Notes: a model not told the origin generated them from the letters alone. A stretch of 64,000 nucleotides of DNA from Clostridium formicaceticum (GCF_001854185.1 NZ_CP017603.1:186001-250000), one strand, 5' to 3'; counted from the first letter of the stretch, positions 8,939 to 17,341 are shown. Program-made: numbers and translations.

Positions 8939-10666
8939 ATGAATCGGTTTACAATCAAAACTAAGCTTTTTCTTTCCAATTGCATATTAGCGATTCTTTC
9001 TGTACTTGTGATTTGGCTTGTAGTTAGCAATGTCTATATACAGCTTTTACAGGACAAGCAAATCAATTATGTAAAAAATCTTTCAGAATCCTCTAAACAG
9101 CAAATTGATTTTTTATTGCAATTAACTCGGAATACTGGTTCCTATTTGGGTTCTAACGCAGAGTTTCTTAATATACTGACAAGCAATGACGACATGGATA
9201 AAGAAACGGATTTAAACGAAATATTAAAGTCGGCTGTTATGCTTCAGGACTATATCAATTCTATTTTTGTATTCGACGCCAACGGTCATTTTTATACAAG
9301 CGATTTTTCCGTAAATGAAAACCATTTAAAAAAAATTGCCGAGCAATATTCCTTATCGAAGAACAATAATGCCCGCAACGACCGCTTTGAATTTATACGC
9401 AACGCCGCCTACCGCAAAAGCATTATACTAGATACGATTTTGTATCTCCAGCCTGTGTTTGATAGAAATACGGAAGATATGTTGGGGTTAATTATGATTG
9501 AGATTGACTCAAGCACAATTAATCAACTACTTACAGTTTTTTCTATACAAAATGATGAAAAATTACTTCTCGTTGATGCAGAACAAAATGTGATTGTCAA
9601 TTTTCCGTACAACTCTAATTTAAGCGATATCCCAAAGAGTTATCCTCAATTGATGGAGGAGAGAAATGTTTCTATTGAAGGAAGTATCTTTGGCGAGCAA
9701 AATTTTATTGTTTCAACCTCCATCGGTTACACCGATTGGAAATTAATCCGCGCCATTCCCTTTGACCATATTTATGAAGAAATCGATGCTCTAAATCTTT
9801 ATATCTGGATTGCCGCTATCATATTATTTTTTATCTGCATCATTATTTCATCGGTTTTATCCTCTACTTTTATCGCCCCCATCAAAAAATTGCGCGACAA
9901 AATCTTGATGGTAGAAAAGGGCGATTTAAAAGTACGTTCAGAAGTATCAACAAACGATGAACTGGGTCAATTAAGCAATTCATTCGATCGGATGGTTGTC
10001 CGTTTGGATAGGTTGATTACGGATCGGATTAATGATGAAAAGAAAAAGGCCGAAATGAACTTACAAATACTACAAGCTCAAATCAACCCTCATTTTTTAT
10101 ACAATACACTCGACACCATTAAGTGGATGGCCAATATACAAAATGTTCCCAGCGTGGCAAACTCCATCATTTATTTAATCAATCTGTTGAAATATAATAT
10201 TAATGTCAAAGAGACAGACGTCTTGTTGGAAGAAGAAATTGACAATATTATTAATTATGTCAACCTACAAAAATTAAGCATGGGTGACACCTTTGAAGTT
10301 GAAATATCCGTTTCTGATGATTTACGACAATGCCGTATCCTCAAATTTATATTGCAGCCTATTGTTGAGAACGCTATTTTCCACGGTTTCGATGAAACAA
10401 AAGATGAATTCATCATACAAATTAAAGCTATCACGGAGAAGGATTGTTTGATCATTGATGTGATCGATAATGGTGTTGGTATGCAGGAAGACACTGTAAA
10501 TAGTATCCTTGAAAAAGACTACAAAGCAAAATTCAGCGGAATCGGCATCAAAAACATTGACGAAAGAATCAAGCTATATTTCGGCGAACAGTATGGTCTG
10601 AAATTTCACAGCACGCTAGGGAAAAACACTACCGTAACGCTGACTATGCCACTGATTGAGAATTAA
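8939..10666 (+). CDS. YesM-type sensor histidine kinase
   Basis: The 575-residue membrane kinase has an N-terminal transmembrane helix, an extracellular sensor domain of about 250 residues, a second membrane helix near 285-310, a HAMP linker (FIAPIKKLRDKI), the His-kinase box QINPHFLYNTLDTIKWMA and an ATP-binding domain with IVENAIFHGF and a DNGVGM G-box. These are standard for YesM sensors that pair with AraC-type regulators. TACGGAGGGCGATGAA provides a strong ribosome site. In related systems a secreted sugar-binding protein presents ligand to the sensor domain, and the divergent orphan lipoprotein fits that role. Confidence 0.9.
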   Translation: MNRFTIKTKLFLSNCILAILSVLVIWLVVSNVYIQLLQDKQINYVKNLSESSKQQIDFLLQLTRNTGSYLGSNAEFLNILTSNDDMDKETDLNEILKSAVMLQDYINSIFVFDANGHFYTSDFSVNENHLKKIAEQYSLSKNNNARNDRFEFIRNAAYRKSIILDTILYLQPVFDRNTEDMLGLIMIEIDSSTINQLLTVFSIQNDEKLLLVDAEQNVIVNFPYNSNLSDIPKSYPQLMEERNVSIEGSIFGEQNFIVSTSIGYTDWKLIRAIPFDHIYEEIDALNLYIWIAAIILFFICIIISSVLSSTFIAPIKKLRDKILMVEKGDLKVRSEVSTNDELGQLSNSFDRMVVRLDRLITDRINDEKKKAEMNLQILQAQINPHFLYNTLDTIKWMANIQNVPSVANSIIYLINLLKYNINVKETDVLLEEEIDNIINYVNLQKLSMGDTFEVEISVSDDLRQCRILKFILQPIVENAIFHGFDETKDEFIIQIKAITEKDCLIIDVIDNGVGMQEDTVNSILEKDYKAKFSGIGIKNIDERIKLYFGEQYGLKFHSTLGKNTTVTLTMPLIEN

Positions 10667-10700
10667 TCGCAGCTTCTGGATATTTTATAAAGGTGAGCAA

Positions 10701-10918
10701 ATGATTAAGTGCTATGGATATTATTCAAACAAAGCAAAAGACTTAAGGAAAAAGGAAGAAGAAATGCAAAAATACGATGATCGTAATGATACTAACGAAA
10801 TGGATACAGAAATTATTAAACTTATGTTTTCAAATATGAAAAGAAAGAAAATGGGCAAGGCTAGCCCAAAGAGTATATAACGTGGACCCGCTCTCCTGCC
10901 CCAAATGTTCTGGTAATT
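10701..10918 (+). pseudogene. remnant of IS91/IS801-type transposase C-terminus
   Basis: An open stretch after a GGTGAG site reads MIKCYGYYSNKAKDLRKKEE, like the YGYYSN...RKK segment near the C-terminus of IS91-type Y2 transposases. After a frame change the next bases read WARLAQRVYNVDPLSCPKC, the family's conserved WARLIQKVYxVDPLxCPKC zinc motif, and then stop. About 70 codons in two frames remain and the catalytic part is absent. No element ends were seen. The kinase upstream is intact, so this relic lies just beyond its 3' end. Confidence 0.6.
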
Positions 10919-11058
10919 AGTCAATTGGGATAATTAAAACAAATTTATCATCACTTCATCTAATATATTTTTACATATTTTGTTCATTTTTGTATTATAA
11001 AGGTTATTTGACTTACCCAAAATATAATATTATATTTTAGAAGATAAAAAGCAAATTC

Positions 11059-12048
11059 TTATTTAGTAAAAAAGGTCATTAAGTTTAAAAATTGAGGTTT
11101 AAATAATAGATTGATAATGAAAGTGCCTATAGCAATGCCCACTGCAGGTGGATCAATATGGGTAGTTCCATGATTGAAAAACATCCTAGCCCCCAACTCC
11201 TGTAGAAATGCTCCTAAAATCCCAGCTAAACCAGCCATAACAATAGAATCGGTGTATAAATAGCCAAGTGCCCCCAAGATGGCTACACAATGGAATACAG
11301 GTACTTTTTGGAGTGGCCCTGTTCCCAGCATAAGTGGTATTAAAGCAAAAATGGCAATAGCCCATGGTATAATCAATGGTACAGTAGCGGCAGCCCCAGC
11401 ACTTATTATTCCACCTTCAGCCAATGGATTCACCTGCTGCTGTAATCCCCACGCAATACCACCTGACATTAAACCAATAGATAATCCCAGTAGTATACGA
11501 AAGGGTATTGGTGCCTGCCATCCAGCCCAGGAAATCCTATAGTTATTTGTTCCTAAATAGCCATGTTCGTCTATAGATTCCCTACGACCCCATGGCGCTT
11601 CTTTTTGGAAAAATAGACGTGCTAGTATATTGGTACCCACCACACTTACCGCCAACATATCCGACTGATTCAATACCGGGATGGCAGCAGCTACATTTAA
11701 TAAAATGTGCCCCAATAGGGCAAAGATGCCTCCAACCAGCAATACATCCCAAGAGGTGTCCAATAGAGGGGACAATATATCCTTCGCTGATCCACTGGGG
11801 TGCTTTTTTATATAGGCAGCATAACAGGCGGCGGCAATAGGTGCAGCAAAACTACCGGTATGAGGTCCAAATATAGGACCCACTCCAACCTGTAGCAGTA
11901 TAAAATCAGCCCCTCCCCCTAAGACGATTAAACTGCCAAAGATAATGATTAATGCACAAATAATAACCGCCCATAGGGTTCCCATCGCTGCCCCGAAAAT
12001 ACCACCTGCTAAAACCAATAACAGTGTATTGATACTCCATGGTTCCAT
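11059..12048 (-). CDS. conserved polytopic membrane protein of unknown function
   Basis: The 329-residue protein is almost all hydrophobic, with about eight to ten probable membrane segments and glycine-rich loops. The segment GPIFGPHTGSFAAPIAA near residue 60 and FFNHGTTHIDPPAVGIAIG near 290 carry polar residues inside hydrophobic stretches, as substrate or ion paths often do. AAAGGAGG precedes the ATG. It follows the SDR gene by 45 bases on the same strand, so the two are probably one operon, and a permease for the SDR substrate is a reasonable guess. I do not recognise the family with certainty. Confidence 0.7.
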   Translation of the reverse strand: MEPWSINTLLLVLAGGIFGAAMGTLWAVIICALIIIFGSLIVLGGGADFILLQVGVGPIFGPHTGSFAAPIAAACYAAYIKKHPSGSAKDILSPLLDTSWDVLLVGGIFALLGHILLNVAAAIPVLNQSDMLAVSVVGTNILARLFFQKEAPWGRRESIDEHGYLGTNNYRISWAGWQAPIPFRILLGLSIGLMSGGIAWGLQQQVNPLAEGGIISAGAAATVPLIIPWAIAIFALIPLMLGTGPLQKVPVFHCVAILGALGYLYTDSIVMAGLAGILGAFLQELGARMFFNHGTTHIDPPAVGIAIGTFIINLLFKPQFLNLMTFFTK

Positions 12049-12093
12049 GATTTTTTCGCCTCCTTTTTTTACATTGAATACATTAGTCCTGCT

Positions 12094-12870
12094 CTAACTC
12101 ATTACAACACCACCATCGATCATGACAGATTGCCCAGTCATATAATCCGCATCACTGGATGCCACATAGGCTACAAAACAGGCTGCATCTTCAGGTGTCT
12201 GTACCCGACCCAATGTAATAAGCTTGGTGTATTCCTTCAATACTTCTCCTTTTGCCATCCCTAAATAGGGCCCCATCTTTGCATCAATTAAATCCCACAT
12301 ATCTGTTCCTACAATCCCTGGACAATAGGCATTTACTTGAATACCATGGGGTCCAAGTTCCTTCGCCAATGCCTGGGTAAATCCCCGCACAGCAAACTTA
12401 GAAGCACTGTAGGCAGCCAGCAAATTAAAACCAGAGTGGGCAGCAATACTGGCACAGTTAATGATCTTACCACTTTTTTGTTTCATCATCTGCTTCGCTG
12501 CAGCTGTATCACATAGAAAAACCCCTCTGCAGTTTACCGCAAAAATTTTATCCCATTCCTCTGGTGTCATTTCTACACTAAATTTGACACTGGCTATTCC
12601 TGCGTTTGCCACCATAATATCCAATTTCCCATACGCTTTTACTGTTTGATTCACTATACCATCCACATCTACTGGATTACTGACATCTCCCACAATTGCC
12701 GTGGTTTTTTGTCCTAACTGCTGAATCTCTTCCTTCACTTTATATAAATTTTCTTTGTTAATATCATTTATTACAACAGTAGCTCCCTCTTGCGCCAATC
12801 TTAAAGCAATCGCTCTACCGATTCCACGTCCTGCACCTGTTACAATCGCAATCTTTTCCTTCAATCTCAT
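12094..12870 (-). CDS. short-chain dehydrogenase/reductase (acetoin/polyol type)
   Basis: The 258-residue protein is a classical SDR with cofactor loop TGAGRGIGRA at about 11-20, NAG near 90, the catalytic Ser (CASIAAHSG) and YSASK motif near 153-157, and the C-terminal GQSVMIDGG. It resembles meso-2,3-butanediol/diacetyl reductases and sorbitol-6-phosphate dehydrogenases. It probably uses NAD(H), since an acidic residue (NDIN) follows the second beta strand. AAGGAGG precedes the ATG. The following membrane-protein gene suggests transport and oxidation of a small hydroxylated compound. The substrate is unknown. Confidence 0.85.
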   Translation of the reverse strand: MRLKEKIAIVTGAGRGIGRAIALRLAQEGATVVINDINKENLYKVKEEIQQLGQKTTAIVGDVSNPVDVDGIVNQTVKAYGKLDIMVANAGIASVKFSVEMTPEEWDKIFAVNCRGVFLCDTAAAKQMMKQKSGKIINCASIAAHSGFNLLAAYSASKFAVRGFTQALAKELGPHGIQVNAYCPGIVGTDMWDLIDAKMGPYLGMAKGEVLKEYTKLITLGRVQTPEDAACFVAYVASSDADYMTGQSVMIDGGVVMS

Positions 12871-13337
12871 TAAAAATTACCTCCTTAAAATTATATTGAT
12901 ACTCACCATAACCTCATATTCCAATGGATCCTGGTACCTAAATCATTTATCACCCTCCCCTTAAATAGTAGTAAGCCATAAAATATTGTTTTATCTCTTT
13001 CTGTCTCCTTAAAAAATGTAAAAGCTTTTGGGATCCCTATTTAAATGTACAGCAATTAGTATGCCAAATCTTCAAAATTGTCCTAAAATTCATACATGAA
13101 TGTTTTTTTTGAACAAAGCCTACATAAAAATATTATTTAATTAAGATTAAATTCTTTTTACGAAAAATTATTATTAGCTTGTCCATGTTCGTTATTCTAA
13201 CAATCAGTTTTTAAAATCCATGTTAAACAGCGATTTCCTAATATACAGAGGAAAATCGTCCTATCTTCTAACATCGCTCGATATCAGGACACTCTAAAAA
13301 ATTTCTTCTGCACATTATAAATGCGTAGAAGGTGATT
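12871..13337. other. intergenic stretch with no recognised gene
   Basis: This AT-rich spacer lies upstream of the SDR operon (minus strand) and before a decayed DUF421 relic (plus strand). I see no supportable gene. An imperfect inverted repeat (GCGATTTCCT...AGGAAAATCGT) lies near 13228-13258. A TGTAAAAGCTTTTG sequence near 13017 weakly resembles a CcpA site but has two mismatches, so I do not call it. Confidence 0.4.
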
Positions 13338-13487
13338 TTGAGAGAATGGTTATTGAGTCAGCTTAAATTATATGGAATAGAAGATGTGAAGGATGTATTT
13401 TATGCTGGGGTAGATTCATCTCAGAACCTTTATGTATCTAGAAGAAATGTTAAGCAAGAAACAGATGGGAAGTATGGGATCGAGTAG
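13338..13487 (+). pseudogene. DUF421/YetF-family C-terminal fragment
   Basis: Fifty codons read LREWLLSQLKLYGIEDVKDV, then FYAGVDSSQNLYVSR, ending at TAG. This resembles the cytoplasmic C-terminal region of YetF (DUF421) membrane proteins (...GI.D.KEVFYAxLDSxGNLYV). No membrane segments or start remain upstream, so it is a broken remnant. It sits in a patch of spore/stress-type genes in various states of decay. Confidence 0.5.
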
Positions 13488-13557
13488 AACAAGCATTTTT
13501 ATAGTCTTAGCATAGAAAAGTCAATTTATAAAGATGCTATAGCAGGTGTGTTACAGC

Positions 13558-13818
13558 TGTTTAAATATGATAAAAAAATTATTTCGAGAAGTAAAGGTTG
13601 AAGGGCCTAACCTCCAATATGCTACATTACTACAGGAACAATTTGGGGGAGCTGACGGAGAACCTAAAGCCAGTCTACAATACTTATCCCAGAAATTTCG
13701 GAGTGACTCCTGATTCAAAGCTTTATTTTGATTTATCTTCACCAGGTAGACACTTTACATCTCCGAACCCTGTACCACCAAGCTTTAACGATCCTAACTA
13801 CGCAACTGACTCTAATTA
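13558..13818 (+). pseudogene. decayed manganese catalase/CotJC-like gene
   Basis: Fragments in shifted frames read FKYDKKII, then EVKVEGPNLQYATLLQEQFG and GADGEPKASLQYLSQ. These match the N-terminus of manganese catalases and the spore-coat protein CotJC (FxYDKKL...VKVExPDxxYAxLLQEQFGG.xGELxAAxxYL). Another frame then reads a proline-rich tail (RNFGVTPDSKLYFDL to DPNYATDSN) like the extreme C-terminus of such proteins. The di-manganese core is missing, so an internal deletion plus frameshifts is likely. Loss of this gene beside intact DUF3231 and DUF2512 genes suggests erosion of a coat or stress cluster. Confidence 0.5.
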
Positions 13819-13988
13819 AATAAACTAGATGTTAATTCCAATAGAATCTGTCCACCTTATAACTTAAGCCTTGAACTTTTAGTTCCAAAGCTTTTTCTTG
13901 TTTATCATTTTTAATTACTATAAAAAAGTAATACCACTAATGAATGATATCCTTATGCTATTTAAACTATAGGCCATCCTAACACAAT

Positions 13989-14019
13989 GATAAAGGAAGA
14001 TTTGACATCTTCCTTTATC
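13989..14019 (-). terminator. hairpin terminator after DUF2512 gene
   Basis: A perfect 13-bp inverted repeat, GATAAAGGAAGAT and ATCTTCCTTTATC, with a 5-base loop lies just after the stop of the minus-strand DUF2512 gene. The T-tract is weak on both strands, so it may be a weak or bidirectional terminator. Confidence 0.65.
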
Positions 14020-14026
14020 ATTGCTT

Positions 14027-14389
14027 TTACCTTTCCTTTGGTGCCACTTTGTCATCACATTGTAGACACATATGAAAAAAGAATTTTACTACCACTACAA
14101 TGATTGCAAATCCTATCAGTATACCCCAAATAGTATTAAAATTTACTGTAAATAATACTATTATATAGGCAACCAGCGCTGCCATCACACCATCGCCAAT
14201 AGAAGCGATGACATTCCCTAGGTTTGGTAATACCACTAAGTCTCCTAGTATATAGTTTAATGCTGTACCTATTACTGCTACAGTTGCTACCCATATGAAT
14301 GGGTTGCCATCCATAAAGCCTAGGGTTAACCATGCAGCAACAAAAGTCATAAGCAACTTAACCAATAGAGCTGTTGTTGTATTACTCAT
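14027..14389 (-). CDS. DUF2512 (YndM-like) membrane protein
   Basis: The roughly 120-residue protein has four hydrophobic segments and the DUF2512 pattern: TALLVKLLMTF at the start, then ALNYILGDLVVLPNLGN and IASIGDGVMAALVAYII. A short cysteine-containing basic tail (MCLQCDDK) follows. Members are small integral membrane proteins of spore-formers with no defined function. The start could also be TTG at 14398, and neither has a strong ribosome site. It follows the DUF3231 gene by about 30 bases on the same strand and is probably co-transcribed with it. Confidence 0.75.
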   Translation of the reverse strand: MSNTTTALLVKLLMTFVAAWLTLGFMDGNPFIWVATVAVIGTALNYILGDLVVLPNLGNVIASIGDGVMAALVAYIIVLFTVNFNTIWGILIGFAIIVVVVKFFFHMCLQCDDKVAPKER

Positions 14390-14419
14390 TTTTTTCAATT
14401 TCTTTATATGGCTCTCCTA

Positions 14420-14932
14420 CTATCCGCGATTCCTTGGGTTGTGTAATGGTGGAGGAATTAACCATCCTTTTTCCTTTAATAGCTTTAGAAGCATACCTCC
14501 ATATTGAGCTTTTTGGGCATGGAATTGAGCAAACATCATCCCAATATCTTCCCTAGTAATAGATCCCATCATTGTACTACAGGATATTAGACCAGCTGAA
14601 ATAAGCTGAGCGGTAGCATTGGCAATTTCAGGATCCATCATTCTAGCTCCTGGAGGAATATCTTCAATATTTGCCACAGGACGTTCTGGAGGTGCTGGTG
14701 GTAATCCAACACCATTAGCCTTTAATAATTCTTCTAACTGTTGAATCTCTTGCTTCTTTACATTATTGATGTAATCTTGTAAAAATTTCTTTAAATCTTC
14801 ATCACCTGCATGATTAGCCGCTACCTGACTTGCTGCCAGACCTGATTGTGCAGCCATTAAGTAGCTCCAAGCGCCAAATACTTCACCATAATGCATGGGC
14901 TCATGCTTTTGATTGCCATCTAAAATACCCAT
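14420..14932 (-). CDS. DUF3231 family protein (ferritin-like helical, spore-former associated)
   Basis: The 170-residue protein begins MGILDGNQKHEPMHYGEVFG and contains QEIQQLEELLKANGVGLPP, PPGARMMDPEIA and REDIGMMFAQFHAQKAQYG, a pattern I associate with DUF3231. Spaced Glu/His residues on helices suggest a ferritin-like bundle. The function is not established. AGGGAGG lies just upstream of the ATG. With DUF2512 and the nearby CotJC relic it points to a spore-coat or stress-related cluster. Confidence 0.75.
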   Translation of the reverse strand: MGILDGNQKHEPMHYGEVFGAWSYLMAAQSGLAASQVAANHAGDEDLKKFLQDYINNVKKQEIQQLEELLKANGVGLPPAPPERPVANIEDIPPGARMMDPEIANATAQLISAGLISCSTMMGSITREDIGMMFAQFHAQKAQYGGMLLKLLKEKGWLIPPPLHNPRNRG

Positions 14933-15092
14933 ATTGCTTCCTCCCTTTGCTTTTATTTTACAAAGCTGTATTTTAATTATTTTCTCTCCTAGATAGTATT
15001 ACTCTAACAATTATCTATTATGTAATAGACTGTTGACAAATAATTAGCTTAACTGTTGATTTATTTAGACCTTTTATCCTTTATTTCACCAT

Positions 15093-15193
15093 TTATTGTT
15101 TATCAATGAAGCGTCCTTCCTCTGGCTTAGCAATTTCATTAAAGTGGTTAACCAGCATTTCTAAGTGTCGCGTTAATTCTTCACCCTTCAAAT
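15093..15193 (-). pseudogene. C-terminal gene fragment cut at a repeat
   Basis: A short frame reads LKGEELTRHLEMLVNHFNEI followed by AKPEEGRFIDKQ and a stop. The composition looks like genuine protein. Its upstream side ends exactly where the 24-base tandem repeat of the neighbouring transposase relic begins, so the gene was probably truncated there. I do not recognise the family. Confidence 0.35.
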
Positions 15194-15241
15194 AGGAACC
15201 ATAGGGACGTTTTGTTTAGGAACCATAGGGACGTTTTGTTT
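15194..15241. repeat. 24-bp exact tandem repeat, GGGACGTTTTG family
   Basis: The unit AGGAACCATAGGGACGTTTTGTTT occurs twice in direct tandem. It borders the 3' side of a decayed REP-associated transposase. The core GGGACGTTTTG also occurs near 33330-33410 (in reverse orientation) beside another relic of the same transposase type and near 44898-44955. This suggests the repeats are the transposase's recognition sequences. Confidence 0.75.
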
Positions 15242-15251
15242 GCCACTAGTA

Positions 15252-15545
15252 TTACTTAATTTTATCTAGTATACCTCTTCCTATTTTTAGTACCCTTGAT
15301 AATTGTCTATTGCTTGCACCGGCTGACTCTTTTATGCTTTTAAGCATGTTACCTCTAACCTCTATATCTAAAGTATACAGTATGGATATATCTACTCATA
15401 AAGATATTGTTTTTTCTAATTCTTCATCAGTATATCTCTTTCTAGGATTGTGCTCTAGTCACTTATCCTCACTCTCTTCTGTCATATACTCTATAAAACC
15501 TTGTATATCCTTGAAATCTCTAATGTAATTGTAGAGTTAATCAAT
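15252..15545 (-). pseudogene. decayed REP-associated tyrosine transposase (RAYT), C-terminal part
   Basis: One frame reads YIRDFKDIQGFIEYMTEESE, then NPRKRYTDEELEK, then RGNMLKSIKESAGASNRQLS, interrupted by at least two in-frame stops. This matches the C-terminal region of Clostridia RAYT/Y1 transposases, which end in a helix-turn-helix after an RYTDEE segment. The catalytic HUH domain is absent. The tandem GGGACGTTTTG repeats lie immediately past its stop. Confidence 0.6.
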
Positions 15546-15624
15546 GCGTCTTTGAAAACTCTATTCTGATTCACTTTTTTGGATTCGTGTATAACAAACT
15601 CTGATTGTCCATATATCTCTTAAA

Positions 15625-16194
15625 CTACCTAGACAAATTTGCTAAATCTAACAAGGATAATTTACTAATAATTTCATAACCGTTTCCCTGCCCTCTCGGT
15701 TTAACAATTACTGTTCCCATGTTTGGTATTGGACCCAAGCCAATCCCTTCTGGAAAACTGTGGGCAATAATAACCTTACTGCTTCCCTGTGGCGGTTTGA
15801 TTTCTAACTTTGCCTTAAGGGTATCTAATATCCTTTTTTGTTCAGCATTAGATAAATTTCCACTCAACCTATAAGTTTCAAACCAAAACGGATCAACCTG
15901 CACGCTTGGCCACCCAAAAGCCAATTGTGCTGTTTCTATGGTTCTACAAAAGGGACTGGCTATGACGGGATAACTAATAGGAATTTGCAAACTGCGGAGA
16001 ATTTCTCCATAGTAAACCGCCTGTCTTCTTCCCCTATCTGAAAGATTTCTTTGAGTAAAACAGTACCAAAAATTTAAATAAGGTTGATCTATTCCAACGG
16101 TTGCTTCTCCATGCCTAGCATACAGTACATGCCCGCCCTCCCTAAGTAAATCCAGTAACGATTCATTCAATCTAACCAATCCTTTCACATACAT
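15625..16194 (-). CDS. histidine phosphatase superfamily protein
   Basis: The 189-residue protein carries the branch-1 phosphatase signature LYARHGEAT near residue 26 (catalytic His), SPFCRTIETAQ near 84 and a second active-site His in IIAHSFP near 145. The family removes phosphate from many small molecules or proteins, and the substrate cannot be predicted. The tail segment with IPNMGTVIVKP resembles phosphatases from secreted or polysaccharide contexts, but no signal peptide is present. The gene appears to stand alone. Confidence 0.8.
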   Translation of the reverse strand: MYVKGLVRLNESLLDLLREGGHVLYARHGEATVGIDQPYLNFWYCFTQRNLSDRGRRQAVYYGEILRSLQIPISYPVIASPFCRTIETAQLAFGWPSVQVDPFWFETYRLSGNLSNAEQKRILDTLKAKLEIKPPQGSSKVIIAHSFPEGIGLGPIPNMGTVIVKPRGQGNGYEIISKLSLLDLANLSR

Positions 16195-16274
16195 TTTACA
16201 AGATTACTAATACTGTATGATTTTAACCTTAAATTGTTAATCTCTATTTTCTTCAACTAATAATTAAAATAAAA

Positions 16275-16313
16275 AAACAAACGGAATACACTGATACTTT
16301 CTTCCGTTTGTTT
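16275..16313 (-). terminator. strong intrinsic terminator
   Basis: A perfect 12-bp stem, AAACAAACGGAA and TTCCGTTTGTTT, has a 15-base loop. On the minus strand it is followed by seven T residues. It lies just past the stop of the decayed nitroreductase gene and is probably that gene's original terminator. Confidence 0.85.
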
Positions 16314-16332
16314 AAACAAGTTGATTTTGCTT

Positions 16333-16590
16333 TTACCGAATATAGGCGTAAAACATAATCAAACAGTTGGTATGAAAATATTTTATGGATGAGGTAAATT
16401 CGTCATCCCTGGTAGCTGATTCAGCCAGCATCATATTACCTATTGCCAATGCAGAATCTGGCATGGCATTTCCATTATCTTTTAAGTGAGAAACGATTAC
16501 AAACGTAGGTGCATTGTATAAAAAATTCGCATTTCTATCCTTTGCCTTTTCAATTAGAAATACCTCTTTTCCTTCAATAATTAGATACTT
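16333..16590 (-). pseudogene. nitroreductase-family gene fragment
   Basis: An open frame reads KAKDRNANFLYNAPTFVIVS, then AMPDSALAIGNMMLAESA, and ends with a natural stop. It resembles the middle of FMN-dependent nitroreductases (...FYxAPxxIIVSxxxxxxxxxxDxALAxxNMMLAAES). The N-terminal FMN-binding part is missing and the tail is abnormally short. It starts right after the stop of the upstream DUF2087 regulator, which may once have controlled it. Confidence 0.6.
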
Positions 16591-16594
16591 CTTT

Positions 16595-17341
16595 CTATTT
16601 CAACCAATATTCTTTACAATCATTCGTCCTTTCCATAAATCCATAGTCAACCAGGTACCGTCTAATCACTACATAATCGTCATAAATTTCCTTTAATATC
16701 TGATTTAACTCTTTTTCAGTATAACGTTTTCCATGCTCCAACTGTTCTGATATTTTTGTCAAAATTACAATTTTTTTCTTTTCTTTTTTAGGGAATGTTT
16801 TTAATCTTAAAGGAGATAAACTTTCAAATGCAGTTTTCAATATTTGCTCTTTTTCTTTTTCTGTAGTAACATAGCGATCATCAACCATGACTGCATTACT
16901 ATGAATGGGTACAATCATCTCATCAGTCGATGACTTTTTTTCCATTACTTGCTCGTAGATAGCCAAATACATTTTCGCCTGTTTTGCTTTTTCACGAAAC
17001 ATAAATCTTTGATGTCTTACTGTTGAGGAAGAAATCCCAAGTATTTTTGCAATTTCTTTATCAGCTACATCCGAATACATCAAAAATAATAATTCCTTCT
17101 GATTATCTGTAAGTGTATTATACTTAGATTCTGTATAAAGCAAATGCTTTAAATTGTCCCTATGATCCATCTCAACATGTATTTTAACTGCACGAGATGC
17201 TTCAAAAAATCTACCATCAAAAGAATAAATTTCCCCCACTTCAAATACCTTTTTACAAGTATTGCAAATGTAGGAATTAGTATCTATATTAAATCTATAT
17301 CCCTTCTTAAGCTCTTCTATAGAAAGTTTGTCAATTTCCAC
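16595..17341 (-). CDS. DUF2087 transcriptional regulator with LuxR-type helix-turn-helix
   Basis: The 248-residue protein has an N-terminal zinc-finger-like segment (YICNTCKKVFEVGE with a later EMDHRDN), a LuxR/sigma-like helix-turn-helix (LTDNQKELLFLMYSDVADKE, ILGISSSTVRHQRFMFREKA) near 75-120 and a C-terminal DUF2087 domain (LKTFPKKEKKKIVIL to VDYGFMER). The start is GTG with AAAGGAG upstream. DUF2087 regulators often sit next to small enzyme genes. Here the next gene is a truncated nitroreductase. The ligand is unknown. Confidence 0.8.
   Translation of the reverse strand: MEIDKLSIEELKKGYRFNIDTNSYICNTCKKVFEVGEIYSFDGRFFEASRAVKIHVEMDHRDNLKHLLYTESKYNTLTDNQKELLFLMYSDVADKEIAKILGISSSTVRHQRFMFREKAKQAKMYLAIYEQVMEKKSSTDEMIVPIHSNAVMVDDRYVTTEKEKEQILKTAFESLSPLRLKTFPKKEKKKIVILTKISEQLEHGKRYTEKELNQILKEIYDDYVVIRRYLVDYGFMERTNDCKEYWLK

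Noticed and set aside
13010-13035. Possible CcpA (cre) site TGTAAAAGCTTTTG
   Set aside because: Two mismatches to the consensus and a distant position from the SDR start make it unsupported.
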